This document shows, in pieces, positions 1 through 6,634 of a DNA stretch of 26,073 nt. Position 1 is the stretch's first letter. Every line of letters starts with the position of its first letter. The DNA is from an uncultured Christensenellaceae bacterium (GTDB lineage Bacteria; Bacillota; Clostridia; Christensenellales; Borkfalkiaceae). A program made the position numbers and the translations under genes. Location: the NCBI GenBank assembly GCA_910587005.1, contig CAJULB010000012.1, forward strand, positions 1 through 26,073, written 5' to 3'. The notes beneath the pieces were generated by a model. That model did no database searches, was not told where the DNA came from, and saw only the letters and a list, made by a program, of their open reading frames with translations.

Positions 1-45
1 TTACCACTCCCCCGCCGCCGCTGTCAACAGTTTTCGGCAAAATTT

Positions 46-68
46 AAGCCCGCAACCGCGGGCTTTTT
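46..68 (+). terminator. Rho-independent terminator at window edge
   Basis: An 8-bp perfect stem (AAGCCCGC / GCGGGCTT) with an AACC loop runs straight into five T residues, so it terminates plus-strand transcription. In frame 3 of the plus strand an open frame runs from the window edge to a TAA at 43-45, directly before this stem, so it may close a gene that lies mostly outside the window. Only about 14 codons of that gene could be seen, too few to identify it. Nothing else is visible between here and the tRNA terminator except AT-rich sequence and an exact 10-bp tandem duplication at 91-110. Confidence 0.75.
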
Positions 69-171
69 AATGAATGACAGGCATATAAAAAATTGGGTTT
101 AATTGGGTTTTTTAAAAATTTCCGAAAAAAATTGCAGATTTTCCGTAAAAGCAAAAAGTCGAAAAAATAAC

Positions 172-217
172 AAAACGCGGTTGTACAAGCGTTTTTTGCT
201 CGTTAAACCGCGTTTTT
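172..217 (-). terminator. tRNA-Leu terminator (long hairpin)
   Basis: On the minus strand, just after the tRNA 3' end, the arms AAAACGCGG / CCGCGTTTT pair, and an inner arm pair (ACGAGC / GCTTGT with one G-T wobble) extends the hairpin towards an A-rich loop. The minus strand then continues TTTTGTTATTTTTT. The plus strand also has five T residues after the right arm, so the element could act in both directions. Confidence 0.7.
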
Positions 218-221
218 GCTT

Positions 222-308
222 TGGTGCCGGTGGTGGGGGTCGAACCCACACGGTATCGCTACCACGGGATTTTGAGTCCCGCGCGTCTGCCAATTCCACC
301 ACACCGGC
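222..308 (-). tRNA. tRNA-Leu (anticodon CAA)
   Basis: Read on the minus strand, the acceptor stem GCCGGTG pairs with CACCGGC, followed by discriminator A and an encoded CCA (positions 224-222). The anticodon stem CGGGA/TCCCG encloses the loop CTCAAAA, giving anticodon CAA, which reads UUG leucine codons. A long variable arm and the TTCGA T-loop motif are present, as expected of a class II leucine tRNA. The gene has its own promoter (322-350) and terminator (172-217), so it is a single-tRNA unit. Confidence 0.95.
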
Positions 309-321
309 AAATTGCTTAAAC

Positions 322-350
322 AGTATACAATATCACAGTTCAAAAATCAA
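322..350 (-). promoter_or_regulatory. Sigma-A promoter of tRNA-Leu
   Basis: Minus strand: TTGATT (350-345), 17-bp spacer, TATACT (327-322). The predicted start near 315 lies about 7 nt before the mature tRNA 5' end at 308. The same TTGATT -35 hexamer is used by the exporter operon and pyk promoters in this window. Confidence 0.7.
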
Positions 351-403
351 GCGATTTATAAAGCATTTTGAATTTTGTATTGCTATAAAATTTCCGCACA
401 GAC

Positions 404-447
404 AACCCCGCGCCGAACGGCAACAATGCCGTTCGGCGCGGGGTTTT
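404..447. terminator. 19-bp perfect hairpin between spo0A and tRNA-Leu
   Basis: A GC-rich 19-bp perfect stem (404-422 with 427-445) closes on the loop ACAA. It sits downstream of the spo0A stop codon (486) and is the obvious end point for spo0A transcripts. The T-rich tail (TTTT) is on the plus strand, whereas the minus strand continues GTCTGTGCGG after the stem, so as a minus-strand terminator it lacks a U tract. It may instead act as an mRNA 3'-end stabiliser or insulator. Confidence 0.6.
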
Positions 448-485
448 AAATACATTTCACTCAGGATACGGTATATTTCACAATG

Positions 486-1256
486 TTATTTAAAAGATTC
501 CAAAATAAGCTTATCGGCTACAAGCGCAATAAATTCGCTGTTTGTAGGGCGCTCGTTGCCTATGTAAACCCTTGCCCCGAAAATAGAGCTGATTGCGTCT
601 GCTCTGCCGCGGTTCCACGCAACCTCTATTGAATGGCGTATAGCCCTTTCAACCTTGCTTGCCGTAGTATTGAATTTTGCGCCTATGCTGGGATAAAGTT
701 CTTTTGTAACTTTATTGATAATAGACGGGTCGTCCACCGCCATTTTTATGCCCTCGCGCAAGTATGCAAAACCTTTTATATGGGGCGGAATACCTATGGT
801 AATAAAGATATTGCTGATTTTTTCGTCAAGAGAACTAACTTTGCGCTTATCCCTTAAATCAGCGGTTATTTTATACTCTATGGCTTTATTGCTGGATAAA
901 TCTCTAATTCTATCCATTAAAGTTTCAGATTTGACCGGCTTTGCAAGATAATAAACCGCGCCGTGTTCGATTGCCTCGTTGATTATTTTGTCGTCGACAA
1001 AGCTGCCTATGGCGATTGTCATACATTCGGGACGGTTTTCCTTGATAAAATCGAGAACACCGAAACCGTCAAGCCCGATAAGCACCAAATCAACTATGGC
1101 AACGTCCGGCTTAGCCGACATAATCATTTCGAGCGCGGCGTTGCCGTTGGTCGATTCCGCACAAACTTCAAACCCTTCGACCGCGGATATTCTGTCTTTT
1201 ATTTCTGCTACAAGTTCCTCGTTATTTTCAAATACGGCAATTTTTGTAATTTTCAT
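486..1256 (-). CDS. spo0A: Spo0A-like response regulator with degenerate receiver
   Basis: A 256-residue response regulator, close in length to Bacillus subtilis Spo0A, the master regulator that binds 0A boxes when phosphorylated. The C-terminal half (about 150-256) is a near-textbook Spo0A DNA-binding domain: GIPPHIKGFAYLREGI, then KFNTTASKVERAIRHSIEVAW and the RPTNSEFIALVADKL ending. The receiver (1-120) keeps the phospho-acceptor D56 and the switch lysine K106, but the Mg2+ pocket D10-D11 of B. subtilis is E10-N11 here, T84 is replaced by G84, and the usual Met-Pro after the acceptor is Leu-Ile. The start at 1256 is fixed by AGGAGG at 1268-1263, 6 nt upstream; an in-frame upstream codon at 1301 lies inside the promoter. 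It has its own sigma-A promoter. The neighbour upstream is an ABC-F gene, not spoIVB, which usually precedes spo0A. Identity is confident; phosphorylation behaviour is open. Confidence 0.93.
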   Translation of the reverse strand: MKITKIAVFENNEELVAEIKDRISAVEGFEVCAESTNGNAALEMIMSAKPDVAIVDLVLIGLDGFGVLDFIKENRPECMTIAIGSFVDDKIINEAIEHGAVYYLAKPVKSETLMDRIRDLSSNKAIEYKITADLRDKRKVSSLDEKISNIFITIGIPPHIKGFAYLREGIKMAVDDPSIINKVTKELYPSIGAKFNTTASKVERAIRHSIEVAWNRGRADAISSIFGARVYIGNERPTNSEFIALVADKLILESFK

Positions 1257-1287
1257 ATAACTCCTCCTGCTTTTGCTAACAAAAGGA

Positions 1288-1316
1288 ATTATAATACACA
1301 TTTTTGCAAATGTAAA
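1288..1316 (-). promoter_or_regulatory. Sigma-A promoter of spo0A
   Basis: Minus strand: TTTACA (1316-1311), exactly 17 bp, TATAAT (1293-1288). The predicted start near 1281 leaves a leader of about 25 nt containing the AGGAGG site. No sigma-H-like element is evident. Directly upstream lies a large AT-rich inverted repeat (1319-1376). Confidence 0.8.
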
Positions 1317-1318
1317 GT

Positions 1319-1376
1319 AATTTTGTAAAATAATGGTAAAAATATTTTAATATATTCTGTATTATTTTACAATATT
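1319..1376. repeat. 16-bp inverted repeat upstream of spo0A promoter
   Basis: AATTTTGTAAAATAAT at 1319-1334 is matched by its reverse complement at 1361-1376 with one mismatch (15/16), separated by 26 AT-rich bases. It lies 3 bp upstream of the spo0A -35 box and downstream of the ABC-F stop codon. It could be a paired operator or a weak hairpin ending the ABC-F transcript; there is no GC core, so a terminator role is less likely. Confidence 0.5.
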
Positions 1377-1403
1377 ATGTTTTATTTTGTCGAACGCCTA
1401 AAT

Positions 1404-2981
1404 TTATTGGGTTATTATATCAATATATTCGTCGTACGTAACGCCCTTATCGAACTTTTTGGTGCCGTTGATTTCTATAATCCTGTTTGCAACGGTATTC
1501 ATAAGCTCCTGGTCGTGGGAAGTGAAAAGCATACAGCCCTTGAAATTTTTCATTCCGTTGTTCAATGCCGTTATAGATTCCAAATCGAGGTGGTTTGTCG
1601 GCTCGTCGAAAATAAGGAAGTTACTCCCTTCAAGCATCATTTTTGCAAGCATACAGCGAACCTTTTCACCGCCCGACAAAACCTTTGCCTGTTTCAACGC
1701 TTCCTCGCCCGAAAATAGCATTCTGCCGAGCCAGCCGCGCAGATATTCCTCGTAATGGTCTTTGGAATACTGGCTTAACCAGTCCACCAAAGACAGCGGG
1801 CAACCCTGAAAATATTCGTTGTTGTTTTCGGGGAAGTATGAAACGGTTATTGTCTTGCCCCATCTGATAGTGCCTGCGTCGGGCTGAACCTTGCCCGTAA
1901 GCACGTCGTAGAGCATTGAAAGCGTGGTGCTTTTATCGGAAACTATGCCTATTTTTTCATCGCGCTGAACGGTGAAAGAAACGTCCTCGAAATACCCTTC
2001 CTTAGTCAGCCCCTCTACCATTAATATATCGTTGCCGATTTCCTTTTCGAATTTGAAGTCGATATAGGGGTATTTTCTCAGCGAGGGCTTGAAGTCGGAA
2101 ATGGTGAGCTTTTCAAGCTCCTTTTTACGCGAAGTTGCCTGCCTCGACTTTGAAGCGTTTGCCGCGAAACGCGCTATAAATTCCTGCAATTCCTTTGCGC
2201 GCTGTTCGTTCTTTTTATTCTGGTCGCGTTGCTGGCGGGCGAGCAACTGGCTGGTTTCGTACCAAAAGTCGTAGTTGCCGAGCATCATATTTATCTTACC
2301 GTAATCGACGTCGCATATGTGCGTGCATACCTTATTTAAGAAATGGCGGTTATGCGAAACTATGATTATGGTATTTTCAAAGTCCATAAGGTAGTTTTCA
2401 AGCCAGCGCGCCGTTTTTATATCAAGGTTATTTGTAGGCTCGTCCAGCAAAAGCACGTCGGGGTTGCCGAAAAGCGCCTGTGCGAGCAAAACCTTGATTT
2501 TAAGCTTTGCGTCCAAATCCGCCATAAGCGTTTCGTGGTATTCTTCGGGAATATCCAAAGCGCTTAAAAGGGTCTGCGCCTCGTACTCCGCCTCCCAACC
2601 GCCGAGTTCGGCAAACTCGCTTTCAAGGTTGCTTGCGCGCACGCCGTCCGCCTCGGTAAAGTCCGCCTTTGCGTAAAGCGCGTCCTTTTCGTCCATTATG
2701 TCCACAAGGCGCTTGTGTCCGAGCATTACCGCGCGCAAAACGGTTACGTTATCAAAAGCGTTCTGGTTCTGCTGTAAAACGGACATTCTTTCGGTTTTGT
2801 CAAGGGTTACGTCGCCCTTGTTCGGCTCTATTTCACCGCTTAAAACCTTTAAAAATGTCGATTTGCCCGCGCCGTTCGCGCCGATAATTCCGTAACAGTT
2901 GCCTTTTGTGAATTTGAGATTTACCTCCTCAAACAGCTTTTTACTGCCGTATTGAAGCGATACGTTGTTTACCTGTAACAT
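1404..2981 (-). CDS. ABC-F family ATPase, YbiT/YkpA type
   Basis: A 525-residue soluble protein with two ABC ATPase domains in tandem and no membrane segments, the hallmark of ABC-F translation factors that bind the ribosomal E site. Domain 1: Walker A GANGAGKS (34-41), Walker B DEPTNNLD (180-187), and a degenerate signature (LDAKLKIKVLLAQ) much like E. coli YbiT. The linker contains the conserved FAANASKSRQATSR stretch (272-285). Domain 2 has an intact signature LSGGEK (435-440) and Walker B DEPTNHLD (459-466), but its Walker A is abnormal (IVSDKSTTL around 346-354; no GxxGxGKS/T). Start ATG at 2981 is preceded by GGAGAA. Forty-six bp separate it from the exporter gene upstream, with no strong promoter seen, so it may be co-transcribed with the exporter. 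It is more likely a housekeeping ribosome factor than a resistance protein; the substrate state is not decidable from sequence. Confidence 0.9.
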   Translation of the reverse strand: MLQVNNVSLQYGSKKLFEEVNLKFTKGNCYGIIGANGAGKSTFLKVLSGEIEPNKGDVTLDKTERMSVLQQNQNAFDNVTVLRAVMLGHKRLVDIMDEKDALYAKADFTEADGVRASNLESEFAELGGWEAEYEAQTLLSALDIPEEYHETLMADLDAKLKIKVLLAQALFGNPDVLLLDEPTNNLDIKTARWLENYLMDFENTIIIVSHNRHFLNKVCTHICDVDYGKINMMLGNYDFWYETSQLLARQQRDQNKKNEQRAKELQEFIARFAANASKSRQATSRKKELEKLTISDFKPSLRKYPYIDFKFEKEIGNDILMVEGLTKEGYFEDVSFTVQRDEKIGIVSDKSTTLSMLYDVLTGKVQPDAGTIRWGKTITVSYFPENNNEYFQGCPLSLVDWLSQYSKDHYEEYLRGWLGRMLFSGEEALKQAKVLSGGEKVRCMLAKMMLEGSNFLIFDEPTNHLDLESITALNNGMKNFKGCMLFTSHDQELMNTVANRIIEINGTKKFDKGVTYDEYIDIITQ

Positions 2982-3027
2982 ATATTCTCCGTAATAATTA
3001 TTTCTTATTTAATATATCCGCCGTACG

Positions 3028-4803
3028 CTAAGCCGCAAACTGGCTGTTGTAAAGCTTTGCGTAAAAACCGCCCTTTTCCAAAAGCTCGCTATGGGTGCCC
3101 TGCTCGATAATATTGCCGTTATTCATTACCAAAATAAGGTCCGCTTCCTTTATGGTTGAAAGCCTGTGCGCAACGATAAAGCTTGTTCTGCCGTTCATAA
3201 GCTTTGTAAAAGCGCGCTGTATGCGCTGTTCGGTGCGGGTATCTATTGAAGAAGTAGCCTCGTCCAAAATAAGCATAGGCGGAAGACAGAGCATAATTCG
3301 GGTTATGCAAAGAAGCTGTTTTTGTCCCTGGGAAAGGTTTCCGCCGTCCTCTGCCAGCACGGTATCGTAGCCGTTTGGAAGCTGCATTATAAATTTGTGA
3401 GAGTGCGCCGCCTTTGCCGCCGCTATTATCTCGTCTTCGGTAGCTTCGGGCTTGCCCATTGCAATATTTTCGCGCACGGTTCCGCTTTTAAGCCAGGTAT
3501 CCTGCAAAACCATTCCGTAATTTTTTCTAAGAGATTTGCGGGTTACGCTTAAAACGTTTTTACCGTCAACCGAAATTTTACCGTCGGTCGGGTCGTAAAA
3601 TCGCATCAAAAGATTTATAAGCGTGGTTTTACCGCAACCTGTCGGACCGACAATGGCTATTCTTTGTCCCGCTTTTGCGCTGATATTTAGGTTTTCAATC
3701 AGCTTTTTGTCCGCGGTATACGAAAAATACACGTTTTCGAAGTTAATATCTCCGCTTACGTTTTCAAGCGTTTCGGCTGTCGGGCTGTCGGGCGTTTGCG
3801 GGGTTTCGTCTATAATTTCGTAAATTCTGCCCGCGCACGCGATTGCGTTCTGCAACTCGGTAATAACTCCCGAAATTTCATTGAACGGTTTTGTGTACTG
3901 ATTCGCGTAGGACAAAAGGCTTGTAAGCGTTCCGACTGAAAATGCCACGGGCAAAACGGCGCTCCACGAGGGTATTATCAAAATCAGCGCGCCCGCGAGC
4001 GCAACCGCAGCGTAGACTATTGCGTTTACAAACCGCGTGCAAGGATTAGTAAGCGAGGAAAAGAAAATAGATTTAAGCGAGGCTTTGGTAAGCCGTTCGT
4101 TCACTTCGTCGAATTTTTCAAGGTTTTCGTCCTCTCTGCCGAACGCCTGCACTACCTTTAAATTGCCGACCATCTCGTCGATAAACGCGGTCTGTTCGCC
4201 CCTTATTTCCGAGGTTTTTTTGAACATCGAATAGGTGCGCGAAGCAATGAATTTTGCAACAAACAGCGAAAGCGGAGTTAACACGAAAACGATAAGCGCG
4301 ATTATCCAGTTAAGCACGAACATTATAACAAGCGTGCCCAAAATAGTTAAAACACCCGTAAAAAGCTGTGTAAAGCCCATCAGCAGACCGTCGGCAAACT
4401 GGTCAACGTCGGCAATGTTTCTGCCGACAATGTCGCCGTAAGAGTGCGCGTCGATAAATTTAAGCGGAAGGCGCTGGATGTTAGCAAACGCTTCTTCGCG
4501 TATATCCTTTACAATATGGAACGTTATGCGGTTGTTGACAACACCCATAAGCCACTGCGCGACGCACGTTACGCCGATTATCGCGCCGATAATTATAAAC
4601 TTATCGAAAATCTGCTTGAAATCTATCTGCGGGAATTTTTCTATGTCAAGCAAATCGATAACCTGACCGAAGAAAACGGGTACGGCAAGCGTTCCCGCAA
4701 CGGTAATAAGCGCAAACAGAATTGTAGCCGCAAGCAGTATTTTATAGCCTTTAAGCTGTTTTAAAATGCGCTTTAAGATAGTTTTGGAAGAAGTATCAGC
4801 CAT
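3028..4803 (-). CDS. ABC exporter half-transporter, catalytic-site subunit
   Basis: A 591-residue fused membrane/ATPase protein of the type IV (MsbA/LmrA/BmrCD-like) exporter fold. Hydrophobic segments cluster at about 22-47, 68-90, 145-185 and 255-290, followed by an ATPase domain with Walker A GPTGCGKT (386-393), Q-loop Q434, Walker B LILDE with catalytic E515, and switch H546. Its signature motif is LSQGQ (490-494) instead of LSGGQ. The partner gene upstream has the reverse pattern (good signature, altered Walker B and switch), which is how heterodimeric exporters with one consensus and one degenerate ATP site look. Its ATG at 4803 overlaps the partner's 3' end by 8 bp, so the two are translationally coupled. 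Substrate unknown; drug, lipid or peptide export are all possible. Confidence 0.92.
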   Translation of the reverse strand: MADTSSKTILKRILKQLKGYKILLAATILFALITVAGTLAVPVFFGQVIDLLDIEKFPQIDFKQIFDKFIIIGAIIGVTCVAQWLMGVVNNRITFHIVKDIREEAFANIQRLPLKFIDAHSYGDIVGRNIADVDQFADGLLMGFTQLFTGVLTILGTLVIMFVLNWIIALIVFVLTPLSLFVAKFIASRTYSMFKKTSEIRGEQTAFIDEMVGNLKVVQAFGREDENLEKFDEVNERLTKASLKSIFFSSLTNPCTRFVNAIVYAAVALAGALILIIPSWSAVLPVAFSVGTLTSLLSYANQYTKPFNEISGVITELQNAIACAGRIYEIIDETPQTPDSPTAETLENVSGDINFENVYFSYTADKKLIENLNISAKAGQRIAIVGPTGCGKTTLINLLMRFYDPTDGKISVDGKNVLSVTRKSLRKNYGMVLQDTWLKSGTVRENIAMGKPEATEDEIIAAAKAAHSHKFIMQLPNGYDTVLAEDGGNLSQGQKQLLCITRIMLCLPPMLILDEATSSIDTRTEQRIQRAFTKLMNGRTSFIVAHRLSTIKEADLILVMNNGNIIEQGTHSELLEKGGFYAKLYNSQFAA

Positions 4804-6544
4804 CTTGCGCGCCCTCCTTCCTGAATTGCGAATAATGAATTTCGCTGTAAATTTCGTTGGTTTTCAAAAGCTCGTCATGAGTGCCGAAGCCGACCATTTT
4901 ACCGCCGTCAAGCACGATAATTTTATCGGCGTGCTTTATTGAAGAAGTTCGCTGTGAAATTATGAACACCGTAGGCGAATAATCAAGCTTTTTAAGCGAC
5001 TGCCGAAGCGCCGCGTCTGTCGCATAGTCGAGCGCGGAAGCGCTGTCGTCTAAAATTAAAATTTTGGGTTTTCTTACAAGGGCGCGGGCGATAGTCAGTC
5101 TTTGCCTCTGCCCGCCGGAGAAGTTTTTGCCGCCTTGTTCCACTATTTCGTCAAGCCCTTTTTCCTTTGATTTTATAACGTCCGCCGCCTGCGCAGTTGC
5201 TATCGCGGAAGAAATTTCTTCATCGGAAGCGTCGTTTTTGCCCCACTGCATATTTTCGCGGATTGTACCCTCGAAAAGCACGGCGCGCTGGGGGACTATT
5301 CCGCAAATCCCGCGCAATTCCTCGTCGTTATAGGTATTGACGTTTTTACCGCCGATATAAACCGCGCCCGAACGCGCGTCATAGAAATGCGGAAGCAGGT
5401 TTACAAGCGTGGTTTTGCCCGCGCCCGTTCCGCCTATTATTCCGACAGTTTCGCCCCGCTCAACCGAAAAAGTGATATTTTCAAGCGCGTCAACCGTTGC
5501 GTTGCCGTAGTTTACGCATACGTTTTCATATTTAATGAAAGGTTCCGCGCTGTCCGTCAAAACAGCGTTTTCATCCGCAGTGTGTTTAAGCGAGGGCTGC
5601 ATTTCGAGAATTTCGTTAATTCTGCCCGCGCAAGCAAACGATTTAGTGACCGTAATTATCAGGTTTGCAAGCTTTATAAGCTCGACAAGTATCTGCGACA
5701 TATAATTGTAAAGCGCAAGCACCTGTCCCTGCGTAAGCTCGCCGTTGCCCGCGTTGATTTTTACCGCGCCGAAATACAACAGCAATATTATTGTAGCGTT
5801 GACAATAGCGTATGTAAGCGGGTTCATAAGCGCGGAAATTCTTCCGACGAATAACTGCGATTTGGTAAGCTCGGCGTTCTTAGCGTTGTACTGAGTTATT
5901 TCGTCCTCTTCCTTGCAAAAGGCGCGTATAACTCTTGCGCCGGTAAGCGTTTCGCGTGTGGAAACGGTTACTTTATCGAGGTTTCCCTGTACTTTTTTAT
6001 AAAGAGGTATGCTGACGAGCATGATTCCGAAAACAACCGCGCACAAAACAGCAATTGACGCGGCAAAAACGCCGCCCGCAGTGACGTTTATTACAAACGC
6101 CATAATCATTGCTCCGAAAACTATAAACGGCGAGCGCATAAACAGGCGCAAAACCATATTCACGCCGTTCTGCACCTGATTGACGTCGCTTGTCATCCGC
6201 GTAATCATTTTGCCCGTGCCCAGCCCGTCTATATCGCTGTATGAAAGCGACTGCATTTTTTTAAACAGGTCGTGACGAAGTTCTTTTGAAAAGCCTACTG
6301 CGGCTTTTGCGGCAAAATACTGTGCGGAAACGGCGCTTATCAGCCCGACAACGCCCAGCGCAACCAAAATCAGACAAGCGTAAACAACATAGCCTGTACC
6401 CACGCCGCCCTTTATGCCGTTATCGACGATAGCCGCAACCACCATAGGCACAAACAGCTCGAAACACGCTTCCAAAAGTTTAAACAGTGGAGCAAGCACC
6501 GCCTGCACTTTGAAATTTTTAAGGTATTTAAGCAATTTTCGCAT
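4796..6544 (-). CDS. ABC exporter half-transporter, degenerate-site subunit
   Basis: The 582-residue first gene of the exporter operon. The transmembrane region spans about residues 15-300; the ATPase domain has Walker A GGTGAGKT (371-378), Q-loop Q419 and a canonical signature FSGGQ (475-479). The Walker B catalytic glutamate is aspartate (LILDD, D500) and the switch histidine is glutamine (SQRTSS, Q531), so its own Walker face should bind but hardly hydrolyse ATP. This complements the LSQGQ signature of its partner (3028-4803), predicting one hydrolytic and one silent site in the heterodimer. The start is placed at ATG 6544: an upstream in-frame GTG at 6616 would add 24 AT-rich residues unlike exporter N-termini and would lie upstream of the promoter. 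No Shine-Dalgarno sequence precedes the ATG, and the -10 box ends 9 nt before it. Confidence 0.9.
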   Translation of the reverse strand: MRKLLKYLKNFKVQAVLAPLFKLLEACFELFVPMVVAAIVDNGIKGGVGTGYVVYACLILVALGVVGLISAVSAQYFAAKAAVGFSKELRHDLFKKMQSLSYSDIDGLGTGKMITRMTSDVNQVQNGVNMVLRLFMRSPFIVFGAMIMAFVINVTAGGVFAASIAVLCAVVFGIMLVSIPLYKKVQGNLDKVTVSTRETLTGARVIRAFCKEEDEITQYNAKNAELTKSQLFVGRISALMNPLTYAIVNATIILLLYFGAVKINAGNGELTQGQVLALYNYMSQILVELIKLANLIITVTKSFACAGRINEILEMQPSLKHTADENAVLTDSAEPFIKYENVCVNYGNATVDALENITFSVERGETVGIIGGTGAGKTTLVNLLPHFYDARSGAVYIGGKNVNTYNDEELRGICGIVPQRAVLFEGTIRENMQWGKNDASDEEISSAIATAQAADVIKSKEKGLDEIVEQGGKNFSGGQRQRLTIARALVRKPKILILDDSASALDYATDAALRQSLKKLDYSPTVFIISQRTSSIKHADKIIVLDGGKMVGFGTHDELLKTNEIYSEIHYSQFRKEGAQDG

Positions 6545-6553
6545 ACGGATAAG

Positions 6554-6582
6554 ATTATAACATTTGAGCAAATAAAAATCAA
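6554..6582 (-). promoter_or_regulatory. Sigma-A promoter of exporter operon (leaderless candidate)
   Basis: Minus strand: TTGATT (6582-6577), 17-bp spacer, TATAAT (6559-6554). Only 9 nt separate the -10 box from the ATG at 6544, so transcription should start within about 0-3 nt of the start codon. No purine-rich ribosome binding site is present, fitting a leaderless or near-leaderless mRNA. Confidence 0.72.
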
Positions 6583-6590
6583 TTTTTATT
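6571..6590. repeat. 20-bp palindrome in divergent promoter region
   Basis: AATAAAAAT and ATTTTTATT form perfect 9-bp arms around a 2-bp centre. The palindrome covers the -35 box of the exporter promoter and touches the -35 of the divergent rlmI promoter, so it is a plausible operator. It is wholly AT-rich, so chance is a real alternative. Confidence 0.4.
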
Positions 6591-6617
6591 GCAATTATTA
6601 TTGAATTTTGATACACT
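6589..6617 (+). promoter_or_regulatory. Putative promoter of rlmI
   Basis: TTGCAA (6589-6594), 17-bp spacer, TACACT (6612-6617); each hexamer matches 4 of 6 consensus bases. It is back-to-back with the exporter promoter, the two -35 boxes being 6 bp apart. The predicted start falls next to the ribosome binding site, so the leader would be very short. Confidence 0.4.
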
Positions 6618-6634
6618 TAAATAAGGTGATTTTT

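Noticed and set aside
1..45. Possible 3' end of a plus-strand gene running off the window edge
   Set aside because: Frame 3 is open to TAA 43-45 and a terminator follows, but about 14 proline-rich codons are too few to call a gene.
91..110. Exact tandem 10-mer AATTGGGTTT x2
   Set aside because: Only two units in AT-rich spacer; no sign of a larger array or function.
103..567. Plus-strand open frame of 154 codons
   Set aside because: It runs antisense through tRNA-Leu, a hairpin and the spo0A 3' end, has no ribosome binding site, and resembles no family.
6545..6616. Longer N-terminus for the exporter subunit from GTG 6616
   Set aside because: No binding site; the added residues are AT-driven and unlike exporter N-termini; the start would lie upstream of the promoter.
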